A DNA stretch of 64,000 nucleotides from Nicotiana tabacum (taxonomy: Eukaryota > Streptophyta > Magnoliopsida > Solanales > Solanaceae). The position numbers were made by a program, and so were the translations under genes. Shown here in pieces: positions 36,370 to 46,806 of the stretch. Where the stretch lies: assembly GCF_000715075.1 (NCBI RefSeq), contig NC_134095.1:11412222-11476221 (forward strand), read 5' to 3'. Positions within the stretch are counted from its first letter, which is position 1, and the number at the start of each line of letters is the position of its first letter. Under the pieces are notes generated by a model. It saw nothing but the letters and a program-made list of their open reading frames with translations. It ran no database searches and was not told where the DNA came from.

Positions 36370-37455
36370 CAAACGGAACGAGGACGCGAACGCGAGGGCT
36401 CGGGGAGTTACAGCTTCGCGAACGCGAGCCCCTATCCTCGAACGCGAAGGCCAAAAAGCCTGACCCATCGCGAACGCGAGAGGTCTATCGCGAACGCGTA
36501 GAGTCATTTTGCCCAGTTATTTTAAAGTTTCAAAACAGAACCACAAACGGGATTTCATAACATTTTCATACTCTTTCTTCTCCAAAGCTCCTAGGCGATT
36601 TTTGAAGCATTTCTTCACCAAAGTTTCTTGGGTAAGCATTGTTTAACTCATTTTCTTCATTTTCCATCAACATATTGAAATTCTAGGCCTAAAACATGTG
36701 ATTAAGGGTAGAAAATTAGGGATTTGGGTAGAGTTAGGGCTTTTTAATTAATTGTGATTTAGACCTCGTTTTGGGGTCGAATTCTGGAAATAATTATATA
36801 TTTGGGCTCGTGGGTGAATGGGTGATTTGATTTTGGTCCGAACCTCGTATTTTGACCAAGCGGGCCCGGGGTCAATTTTTGGGACTTCTGGAAGAATGAT
36901 TGGAAAGTTATAATTGAACATTGGAATTGGATTGTTTAGCACTTATTGATGATATTGAGTCAATTGTGTATAGATTCGATTGGGTTGGAGCTGAATTTGA
37001 GAGGAAAAGCAGTGTTCGAGGCTTGAGTTGGCCGTGGAAGTTCGAGATAAGTGTTCGGTCTAACCTCAGTTTGAGGGAGTAGGAGTTGAGTCCTATTTGC
37101 TACTTGCTTCTTGTTGAGTGCGATGTATAGGCATGGTGACGAGTATCTATACGTTGTTGTTGAGCATGACCGTGAGTCTTAAATTTGAACGTTGTTGTGC
37201 TCTTAGATGGCACTTCGGATGCTTTAATTAATGATCTCCTATATTGAGTAAAGATTGAATTTATCCTTGTAAATCTTAGTTATGATTGAGTATTGTCATT
37301 AATTGAGCTGAGAACAAAATGAGTTAAGATTTGGTTATAGCTGATTCTACCTTATCAGGATGACTGTTTTGATATTGTTGTTCCCTTGCCGGAAAGTTAT
37401 TATATTATTTTTGTTCCCTTGCCGGGATTTCTTGTAATTTTGTGATGAATTGTAA

Positions 37456-37870
37456 ATGGGAGCGGGTGGTATGCCTACCACAAGATATAATAAAATGGGA
37501 GTGGTGGTACGCCTACCACAAGCTGTAATGAAATGGGAGCAGGTGGTACGCCTACCACAAGATATAATAAAATGGGAGCGGGTGGTACGTCTACCACAAG
37601 ATATAATGAAATGGGAGCGGGTGGTATGCCTACCACAAGATATGATGAAATGGGAGCGGGTGGTATGCCTACCACAAGATCGATGAAATGGGAGCGGGTG
37701 GTACGCCTACCATAAGATATAATGAAATGGGAGCCGGTGGTACGCCTACCACGAGATATAATGAAATGGGAGTGGGTGGTACGCCTACCACAAGATATAA
37801 TAAAATGGGAGCGGGTGGTACACCTACCACAAGATATGAAAAATAGGATCGGGTTGCACGCCTGCAACAA
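37456..37870 (+). repeat. tandem hairpin array in chromovirus 5' LTR
   Basis: Ten units of about 39 bases with stem GTGGTA/TACCAC around a 4-base loop (CGCC, TGCC, CGTC or CACC). An eleventh unit has stem GTTGCA (37853-37858) and TGCAAC (37863-37868), both arms changed together. One unit ends TACCAT. Confidence 0.9.
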
Positions 37871-38070
37871 ACTGAAACTGAAAGTGAAAGTTGCCTTATT
37901 TCTTTTATCCGTGTTAGAAGTTAAGTTGTAGTTTCCTTATTATTCTTTGATATTCTGTTTTATCTGCTACCCCCGAAGCATGTTCCCCTTCCCTAGCTTT
38001 GATTTCTTATTACCTATTTACTTTTTCCCCCATATATTATATAACTACACAGGTTTATCTGGAGTCTGGT

Positions 38071-38137
38071 CCTAGCCTCGTCACTACCTCGCCGGGTTAG
38101 GCCGGACACTTACCAGCACATGGGGTCGGTTGTGCTG
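38071..38137 (+). repeat. two-hairpin domain in chromovirus 5' LTR
   Basis: Hairpin A begins with CCTAGCC at 38071 and closes with GGTTAGG. Hairpin B pairs CAGCACA (38114-38120) with TGTGCTG (38131-38137), loop TGGGGTCGGT. Confidence 0.8.
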
Positions 38138-38611
38138 ATACTACACTCTGCACTCTATGTAGATACCGGAGTAGCTTTTGATCAGCAGCAGTAGCTCGGG
38201 AGCCAGCCATCAATCCAGCGAGACACCGAGGTAGCCTTGTAGGCGTCTGCAGGCCCGACGTCTCCTCTATCTTATTTCATATTCTGTTATCTCATGTATT
38301 CAAGGCAGACTGTGCTATATTTCTTTCAAACGGTTGTATTTAGTGCTCTTAGAAGTCCGTGGATGTTGTGAAACCAGGTTCTGGTTAGAGGCACGTGATG
38401 GTCTTTGAGACATTTTCGTTTTTTATTTATTTAAGACTTCAGCTAAATTTCATATTCTGTTGTTATTTAACGGTTTATTTTCTTGTTATTATAATTGGTA
38501 AGAAGTTTTAAAATAAAGGAGTTAATGATTTCTAAGTTCATGACTTGCCTAGCTTCTACGAGTAGGCGCCATTACGACTCCCAAGGCTGGGAAATTCGGG
38601 TCGTGACAAGT

Positions 38612-38623
38612 TGGTATCAGAGC
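38612..38623 (+). other. primer binding site, tRNA-Met type
   Basis: TGGTATCAGAGC starts 4 bases after the 5' LTR end. Confidence 0.9.
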
Positions 38624-38804
38624 TCTAGGTTACATAGATCTCACAATTCACGGACAAGCTTAGTAGAGTCTGAGGGATCGGTACAGAGACGTCTGTATTT
38701 ATCCCCCAGAAGCTACAGAGTTAGGAAAATTTCACATTTGTTCTTTCCTGTTGTGCGGTTTTATTTCTCAACACTGATTGACTTCTTACTCTGTTCTTTC
38801 GCAA

Positions 38805-40231
38805 ATGGCGAGAACACACGCTTCCTCATCTATCGCTCAGCAGCCTGAGCCCCCAGCAGTAGCTCCTACGAGGGGTAGAGGGCGAGGCCAAGGTCGTGCT
38901 AGAGGCCGAGGTATGGGCAGAGCTTAGCCCCGAGCAGCAGCACCATTGGCGGAGCCTCGGGTTGATTTTGACGAGGAGGTTCCGGCCCGAGCGGTTCCGG
39001 TGGGCCCAGCTCAGGTCCTAGAAGGGTTTATTGCTACCCTAGTTCTTCAGGATGCTCTGGTCTGACATGGAGAGTGTCACCCGAGCAGGTTTGCTTCCTA
39101 TTGCACCAGCCGTCTCTCAGGCTGGAGGAGGGGCTCAGACTCCTGCTACTCGCACTTCGGAGCAAGTAGTCCTTAGATTCAGACTCCAACGGTTCAGCCA
39201 GTTGGGGCAGTCCAACCGGGTGTAGTAGCTCAGACCGGCGATGGAGCATCCATGTCTGCTGATGCTTTGTGGAGGCTGGATGGGTTCACCAAGCTCTTCA
39301 CTACTACTTTCAGCGGTGCTTCTTCTGAGGATCCCCAGGATTTTCTATACAGTTGCCACGAGGTTCTCAGGAATATGGGTATTGTTGAGACCAATGGGGT
39401 CGATTTTGCTACATTTTGCTTGTCTGGATCCGCCAAGACTTGGCGGAGGGATTATTGCTTAGCCAGACCAGCCGGTTCGCCAGCCTTGACTTGGGAGCAG
39501 TTTTCAGTGTTGTTTCTGGAGAAGTTTCTCCCCATTACTCAGAGAGAGGCCTATCGGAAGCAGTTTGAGTGCCTCCAGCAGGGTTCCATGACTGTTACCC
39601 AGTATGAGACCAAGTTCATTGACTTAGCTCGCCATGATCTTGTCATACTTCCTACCGAGAGAGAGAGGGTAAGGAGGTCTATTGATGGTCTGATTCAGCC
39701 GATTTGTCTTCAGATGGCTAGGGAGACTGGGAGTGAGACCACCTTTCAAGAGGCGGACAATGTGGCCCGTAGAGTTAAGAGGGTTCTGTCGCAGGGAGGT
39801 GGTCATGGGTTGGATAAGAGGCCCCGTCATTCAGGCAAATTTAGTGGTACCTCGTCTAGAGGTAGAGATTCATATGGTAAAGGTCATCCTCCTAGGCCCT
39901 TTCAGTCAGCTCTTCAGGTTTCTCACGGTGCTTCAGGTAGCTGTGGTCCTCCGATGCAGTATTCTGATCAACAGTCCTTTAGTGCACCATAGCTTCAGAG
40001 TTTCCAGGGTCGTCAGCCTCAGCAACCGAGGGCTTATTTTACTTGTGGTGACACGAGGCACATTGCTAGGTATTGCCTTCGAGCTTCGAGCAGTTCTCTG
40101 CATCAGGGTTCTCGTGCTATGGTTCAGGCCCCAGGTGTTCCACAGGCCACCCAGCCAGCTAGGGGTAGGGGTAGAGGTGCTAGAGGTGGAGGTACAGGTC
40201 CTAGTGGTAGAACTCAAGCCGCCAGAGGTAG
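38805..40231 (+). pseudogene. chromovirus gag (broken)
   Basis: Starts with ATG at 38805 and an Arg-Gly rich leader (RGRGRGQGRARGRG). An in-frame TAG at 38925 and a frameshift near 39050 follow. The capsid region at 39252-39992 shows FLYSCHEVLRNMG, FCLSGSAKTWRRDY, LTWEQFSVLFLEKFLP and YETKFIDLARHD. A TAG after QSFSAP separates the zinc knuckle (40035-40076), where the first cysteine reads tyrosine (YFTCGDTRHIARYC). Confidence 0.8.
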
Positions 40232-40669
40232 ATGCCAGCAGCAGGCCGTCCTAGAGAGGTAGTTCAAGGTGGTGGGGCCCAGCCCCGATGTTACGCCTTT
40301 CCAGCCAGGCCCGAGGCTGAGGCTTCAGATGCAGTCATTACAGGTATTATTCTGGTTTGTGATAGAGATGCTTCGGTGCTATTTGATCCAGGGTCTACGT
40401 ACTCGTATGTGTCGTCTTATTTTGCACCGTATCTGATCATGCCTAGTGATTCATTGCGTGATCCTGTTTATGTGTCTACACCGATGGGTGATTCTATTGT
40501 GGTTGATCGAGTCCATCATTCTTGTATTGTGGTGATCGGGGGTCTTGAGACTCGTGTAGATTTGTTGCTTTTAGACATGGTTGATTTCGATGTTATATTG
40601 GGGATGGACTGGTTATCACCTTACCACGCTATCTTGGATTGCCACGCTAAGACTGTGATCTTAGCTTAA
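40232..40669 (+). pseudogene. chromovirus protease region
   Basis: Retropepsin with active-site LFDPGSTYSYVSS (the Asp codon is at 40385), followed by DVILGMDWLSPYHA. The frame ends in TAA right after the domain, which separates it from RT. It looks largely intact in itself. Confidence 0.75.
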
Positions 40670-40735
40670 CCGAGTATGCCTCGTTTATAGTGGAGATGGA
40701 CTCCTGGTCATTCTACCCGCAGTGTTATCTCGTAT

Positions 40736-42433
40736 GTGAAGGCTCGGCTTATGGTCGAGAAGGGGTGTTTGGCCTATTTGGCGTATGTTGGCGATTCTAG
40801 TACTAAGGTTCCCTCTATTGATTTTGTGCCTGTTGTTCGCGAGTTTCCTGAGGTATTCCCTTCAAACCTGCCGGGGATGCCACCCGACAGGGATATTGAC
40901 TTCTGCATTGATTTGACTCCGGGCACTTAGCCCATTTCTATCCCGCTGTATCGCATGGCCCCGCCAAAGTTGAAAGAGTTGAAGGAGCAGTTGCAAGACT
41001 TGCTTGAGAAGGGTTTCATTAGACCTAGTATTTCCCCGTGGGGTGCGCCGGTGTTGTTTGTTAAGAAAAAGGATGGGTCAATGAGAATGTGTATCGATTA
41101 CCGGCAGTTGAACAAGGTTACAATCAAGAATAAGTATCCATTGCCGAGGATTAATGATTTATTCGATCAACTTCAGGGTGCCAAGGTATTTTCAAAGATA
41201 GACTTGAGATCTGGCTACCATCAGTTGAGGATTAGGGCATCCGATGTCCCTAAGACAGCTTTCCACACTCGGTACGGGCATTATGAGTTCTTGGTTATGT
41301 CATTCGGGTTGACAAATGCCCCAGCAGCCTTTATGGATTTGATGAACCGAGTGTTCAGGCCTTATTTGGACTCGTTCGTGATCGTCTTCATTGATGATAT
41401 TTTGATATATTCCCGTAGCCAGGAGGAGCACGAGCAACATCTCAGAGTAATTCTTCAGACTCTGAAGGATAGTCAGTTATATGCTAAGTTCTCAAAGTGT
41501 GAGTTCTGGTTGAGTTCAGTTGCATTCCTGGGTCATGTTGTGTTAGCAGAGGGTATTCAAGTTGACCCGAAGAAGATTGAGGAAGTCAAGAACTAGCCTA
41601 GACCAGCATAAACTATAGAGATTCGGAGTTTCTTGGGATTGGCAGGCTACTATCGTTGGTTCGTGGAGGGATTTTCATCTATTGCAGCCTCGATGACTAG
41701 GTTGACCCATAAGGGTGCCCAGTTCAGATGGTCGGACGAGTGTGAGGCGAGCTTTCAGAAGCTCAAGACAGCTCTGACTACGGCATCGGTGTTGGTTTTG
41801 CCCACATGTTCAGGGCTTTATACAGTTTATTGTGATGCATCCCGTATTGGGCTTAGTACAGTGTTGATGCAGGATGGCAAGGTCATTGCCTATGCTTCGA
41901 GGCAGTTGAAGATTCATGAGAAGAACTATACGATGCATGATTTGAAGTTGGAAGCCATTGTTCACGCATTGAAGATTTGGAGGCACTATCTGTATGGCGT
42001 GGCGTGTGAGGTGTTCACGGATCATAAGAGTCTTCAGTATTTGTTCAAGAAAATGGAGTTGAATTTGAGGCAGATGAGGTGGTTGGAGTTGTTGAAAGAT
42101 TATGACATCACTATCTTATATCACCCGGGAAAGGCTAATGTGGTGGTCGATGCCTTGAGTAGGAAGTCAGCCAGTATGGGCAGTCTTGATTATATTCCGG
42201 TCGGTGAGAGACCGCTTGCCTTGGATATTCAAGCTTTGGCCAGTCGATTTGTGAGGTTGGATATTTCTGAGCCTAGTCGTGTATTAGCTTGCACGGTCGC
42301 TCGTTCTTCTTTATTGGAGTGTATCCGTGATCGACAGTATGATGATCCTCATTTGTGTCTCCTTAGAGACACGGTGCAGCGTGGAGGTGCCAAGCAGGTT
42401 ACCTTAGATGCTGATGGAGTCTTGAGATTGTAG
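40736..42433 (+). pseudogene. chromovirus reverse transcriptase and RNase H
   Basis: RT reads [56 protein letters not shown] and the active site [10 protein letters not shown] (near 41386-41400). RNase H follows with [45 protein letters not shown] and VVDALSRKS. Stops at 40928 and 41594, a TAA near 41610 and a TAG at 42431 break the frame. The domain motifs themselves are kept. Confidence 0.85.
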
Positions 42434-43785
42434 GGGCGAGTTTGTGTGCCCAATGTAGATGGGCTTCGAGAGTTGATTTTAGAGGAGGCCCATAGTTCCC
42501 GGTACTCTATTCATCTGGGCGCCACGAAGATATATTAGGATTTGCGGCAACATTATTGGTGGCGTAGAATAAAGAAGGATATTGTTGCATATGTGGCTCA
42601 GTATTTGAATTTCCAGCATGTTAAGTATGAGCATCAGAGGCCTGGTGGATTGTTTTAGAGGATTGAGCTTCCCGAGTGGAAGTGGGAGCGGATCACTATG
42701 GATTTCGTTGTTGGGCTCCCGCAGACTCAGAGGAAGTTCGACGTAGTATGGGTCATTGTTGATAGGCTGACCAAGTCAGCGCATTTCATTCATGTGGCAG
42801 TCTCCTATTCATCCGAAAGGTTAGCTGAGATCTATATCCGGGAGATTGTTCGTCTTCATGGTGTGCCTTTGTCTATCATTTCGGACCGAGGTACGCAGTT
42901 TACCTCACATTTCTGGAGAGCATTTCAGTGAGAGTTGGGCACTCATGTGGAGTTGAGTACAACATTTCATCCCTAGACGGACAGCCAGTCCGAGCGGACT
43001 ATTCAGATTCTGGAGGATATGCTCCGAGCTTGTGTCATTGATTTTGGAGGCTCGTGGGATCAATTTTTGCCTTTAGAAGAGTTTGCCTACAACAACAGCT
43101 ACCAGTCGAGCATCCAAATGGCTCCTTATGAGGCTTTGTGTGGTAGGCGATGTCGATCTCCGGTTAGATGGTTTGAGCCGGGGGAGTCTCGGTTGTTGGG
43201 TACAGATCTGGTTCAGGAAGCCTTGGACAAGGTCAGGATTATTCAGGATAGGCTTCGTATAGCTCCTTCTAGGCAAAAGAGTTATGCAGAGCGCAAGGTT
43301 CGAGATGTGGCTTTCATGGTTGGTGAGCGAGTATTGCTCCGAGTGTCGCCTATGAAGGGCGTGATGAGATTTGGGAAGAAGGCCAACTTAGCCCTAGGTT
43401 CATTGGACCGTTTGAGATTCTTGATCGAGTGGGAGAGGTAACTTATAGACTTGCATTGCTGCCGAGCTTATCATCCGTGCATCCAGTGTTTCATGTGTCC
43501 ATGCTTCGGAAGTATCACAGCGATCCATCCCACTTGTTAGATTTCAGCACTGTCCAGTTGGACAAGGACTTGTCTTATGAGGAGGAGCCGGTGGCTATTC
43601 TAGATCAGCATGTTCGTCAGTTGAGGTCGAAGAGTTTTCCTTTTGTTCGTGTTCAGTGGAGAGGTCAGCCTCCTGAGGCATCGACCTGGGAGTCCGAGTC
43701 CGATATGCGGAGCCGTTATCCCCATCTTTTCCCCGACTCAGGTATTTCCTTCTTCTGTCCGTTTGAGGACGAACTGTTGTTTTAG
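42434..43785 (+). pseudogene. chromovirus integrase with chromodomain (broken)
   Basis: Zinc region at 42480-42640 has lost both cysteine positions (QYLNFQHVKYEHQ). The core keeps the three acidic residues in [20 protein letters not shown] and QSERTIQ. Stops at 42536, 42656, 42929 and 42974. The tail ends with a chromodomain at about 43570-43735 (VRVQWRGQPPEASTWESE), which in this lineage is thought to guide insertion to chromatin marks. Confidence 0.85.
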
Positions 43786-43795
43786 AGGTGGAGAA
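43784..43795 (+). other. polypurine tract of chromovirus
   Basis: AGAGGTGGAGAA directly precedes the 3' LTR. Confidence 0.75.
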
Positions 43796-44487
43796 TGTCA
43801 CCTGTTTTTAATTGCATTCTGTGCTTCCGAGGCCTTGAAAACCTCATTTAGAGTTGCCTCAATTTGCGTGCGCAGTCCGGGCGCATAGCCGAAAAGCTTA
43901 AATATGAAATTCTATGAAAAATGATGAAATTTGAGTTTACAATGAATAAATTTGACTTTGATCAATATTTTGGGTAGCCGGACCCGGACCCGTGATTTGA
44001 CGGTCCTGAAGGGTCCGTAGGAAAATATGGGACTCGGGCATATACCCGGAATCGAATTCCGAGGTTCCGAGCCTGAGAAATGAATTTTTAAAGGAAATTG
44101 TTTTTCTGAAATTGTTAAGGAAAATTGAAATGAAATTTGATTAGAACGTATTGGTATCGGGCCCGTATTTTGGTTCCGGCACCCGGTACAGGTCTTATAT
44201 ATGATTTAAGATGTTTCTGTAAAGTTTGGTTAAAATCAGACGTCGTTTGATGTATTTCGGACTTGAAATCTTAAATTTGAAACTTGATGAAGTATTTGGA
44301 AAAATTCTTGATTTTGAGGTTTGATTCATTGTTTTAAGGTTATTTAGGGGATTTGATCGCACTGATAGGTTCGTATGATGATGTTGAGTTAGTGCATGTG
44401 TTTGGTTAGGAACCCCGAGGGCTCGGGAGTGTTTCGGAGTGGTTTTACACTTATGAAAGTTGCAGGTTTCCAGTTGTGGTATGGTCT

Positions 44488-44852
44488 TCTTCGCGTTCGC
44501 GGGAGAACCCTCGCGAACGCGATAGTAAATTTGCTGAAGGAAATTCCCTTCTACGTGAACACATAGACCAAGTCGCGAACGCAAGGCAGCGGGGGGCTAG
44601 ACCTTTGCGAACACAAGGCAGCGGGGGGCTATACCTTTGCGAACGCGTTCCTGGCTATGTGAACGCGAAGGCCAAGTGCCTGGGCAGGGGGAATGGGTAG
44701 AACACCTTACGCGAACGTGACCCCAAGGACGCGAACGCGAGGGCTCGAGGAGCTACAGCTTCGCGAACGCGAGCCCCTATCCGCGAACGCAAAGGCCAAA
44801 AAGCCTGACCCATCGCGAACGCAAGAGGTCTATCGCGAACGCGTAGAGTCAT
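44488..44852. repeat. cluster of CGCGAACGCG near-palindromes
   Basis: About twelve copies of TCGCGAACGCGA or decayed forms, each symmetric around AA. The cluster lies about 700-1050 bases from the LTR start, like the CGCAATTGCG cluster in the solo LTR. Part remains in the truncated 5' LTR (36381-36505). Confidence 0.8.
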
Positions 44853-45802
44853 TTTGCCCAGTTATTTAAAGTTCCAAAACAGAACCACAAACGGGATTTT
44901 ATAACATTTTCATAAACCCTTTCTTCTCCAAAGCTCCTAGGCGATTTTTGAAGCATTTCTTCACCAAAGTTTCTTGGGTAAGCATTGTTTAACTCGTTTT
45001 CTTCATTTCCATCAACATCTATTAAAATTCTAGGCCTAAAACATGTGATTAAGGGTAGAAAATTAAGGATTTGGGTAGAGTTAGGGCTTTTTAATTAATT
45101 GTGATTTAGACCTCGTTTTGGGGTCGAATTCTGGAAATAATTATATATTTGGGCTCGTGGGTGAATGAATGATTTGATTTTGGTCTGAACCTCGTATTTT
45201 GACCGAGCGGGCCCGGGTCGATTTTTGGGAATTCTAGATGAATAATTGGAAAGTTATAATTGAACATTGGAATTGGATTGTTTATCACTTATTGATGATA
45301 TTGAGTCAATTGTGTATAGGTTCAATTGGGTTGGAGCCGAATTTGAGAGGAAAAGTGGTGTTCGAGGCTTGAGTTGGCCGTGGAAGTTCGAGGTAAGTGT
45401 TCGGTCTAACCTCAGCTTGAGGGATTAGGAGTTGAGTAATATTTGCTACTTGCTTCTTGTTGAGTGTGATATATAGGCATGGTGACGAGTATCTATACGT
45501 TGCTGTCGAGCATGACCGTGAGTCTTAAATTTGAACGTTGTTGTGCTCTTAGATGGCACTTCGGATGCTTTAATTAATGATCTCCTATATTGAGTAAAGA
45601 TTGATTTTATCCTCGTAAATCTTAGTTATGATTGAGTATTGTCAATAATTGAGCTGAGAACAAAATGAGTTAGGATTTGGTTATAGCTGATTCTCCCTTG
45701 CCGGAATGACTATTTCTATATTGTTGTTCCCTTGCCGGGAAGTTATTATATTATTTTTGTTCCCTTGCCGGGATTTCTTGTAATTTTGTGATGACTTGTA
45801 AA

Positions 45803-46062
45803 TGGGAGCGGGTGGTACGCCTACCACAAGATATAATGAAATGGGAGCGGGTGGTACGCCTACCACAAGATATGATGAAATGGGAGCGGGTGGTATACCT
45901 ACCACGAGATCGATGAAATGGGAGCGGGTGGTACGCCTACCACGAGATATAATGAAATGGGAGCGGATGGTACGCCTACCACGAGATATAATAAAATGAA
46001 AGCGGATGGTATTCCTACCACAAGATATGAGAAATGGGATCGGGTTGCACGCCTGCAACAAG
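45803..46062 (+). repeat. tandem hairpin array in chromovirus 3' LTR
   Basis: Six units with stem GTGGTA/TACCAC (two have ATGGTA) plus the terminal GTTGCA (46044-46049) and TGCAAC (46054-46059) unit. Four units fewer than the 5' LTR. Confidence 0.9.
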
Positions 46063-46261
46063 CTGAAACTGAAAGTGAAAGTTGCCTTATTTCTTTTATG
46101 CGTGTTAGAAGTTAAGTTGTAGTTTCCTTATTATTCTTTGATATTCTGTTTTATCGGCTACCCTCGAAGCATGTTCCCCTTCCCCAACTTTGATTGCTAA
46201 TTACCTGTTTACTTTTTCCCCCATATATTATATAACTACACAGGTTTATCTGGAGTCTGGT

Positions 46262-46329
46262 CCTAGCCTCGTCACTACCTCAATGGGGTTAGGCCAGACA
46301 CTTACCAGCACATGGGGTCGGTTGTGCTG
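46262..46329 (+). repeat. two-hairpin domain in chromovirus 3' LTR
   Basis: Hairpin A pairs CCTAGCC with GGTTAGG; hairpin B pairs CAGCACA (46306-46312) with TGTGCTG (46323-46329) around TGGGGTCGGT. Confidence 0.8.
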
Positions 46330-46806
46330 ATACTACACTCTACACTCTGTGCAGATACCGGAGTAGCTTTTGATCAGCAGCAGTAGCTCGGGAGCCAGCC
46401 TTCCGTCCACCGAGATATCGAGGTAGCCTTGCAGGCATTCGCAGGCCCGACGTCTCCTCTATCTTATTTCATATTCTGTTATCTCATGTGTTCGAGACAA
46501 ACAGTGCTATATTTCTTTCAAACGGTTGTATTTAGTACTCTTAGAAGTCCGTGGATATTGTGACACCAGGTTCTGTTTAGAGGCGCGTGATGGTCTTTGA
46601 GACATTTTTCGTTTTCTATTTATGTAAGACTTCTGCTAAATTTCATATTCCGCTGTTATTTTACGATTTATTTCCTTGTTATTATAATTGGTAAGAAGTT
46701 TTAAAATAAAGGAGTTAATAATTTCTAAGTTCATAGGTTATCTAGCTTCTACAAGTAGGTGCCATCACGACTCCCGATGGTGGGAAATTTGGGTCGTGAC
46801 ACAAAC

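Larger units (their letters stand above)
36381..38608 (+). repeat. 5' LTR of chromovirus, lacking its first 930 bases
   Basis: Aligns with 44726-46801 and ends GGGTCGTGACA. The missing start corresponds to 43796-44725. The break falls inside the CGCGAACGCG palindrome cluster. Confidence 0.85.
36375..46801 (+). mobile_element. Del/Tekay-type chromovirus (Ty3/gypsy)
   Basis: Order: truncated 5' LTR (36381-38608), Met-tRNA primer site, gag, protease, reverse transcriptase, RNase H, integrase, chromodomain, polypurine tract, full 3' LTR (43796-46801). The chromodomain at the integrase C-terminus places it among chromoviruses. CAAAC occurs at 36370-36374 and 46802-46806, possibly the target duplication, with six unexplained bases GGAACG before the LTR remnant. 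Multiple in-frame stops make it inactive. Confidence 0.88.
43796..46801 (+). repeat. 3' LTR of chromovirus
   Basis: Complete 3006-base LTR from TGTCACC to GTGACA. It contains the palindrome cluster at 44488-44852, a hairpin array at 45803-46062 and the two-hairpin domain at 46262-46329. Confidence 0.88.

Noticed and set aside
37475..37870. Long open frame on the minus strand through the hairpin array (repeating Pro/Ala/Val/Gly pattern).
   Set aside because: It is a by-product of a tandem repeat with a period divisible by three. It lies in an LTR and has no homology or start context.
36361..46806. Chromovirus as a possible active, intact element.
   Set aside because: Several in-frame stops, a frameshift, lost zinc-binding cysteines and a truncated 5' LTR make it inactive.
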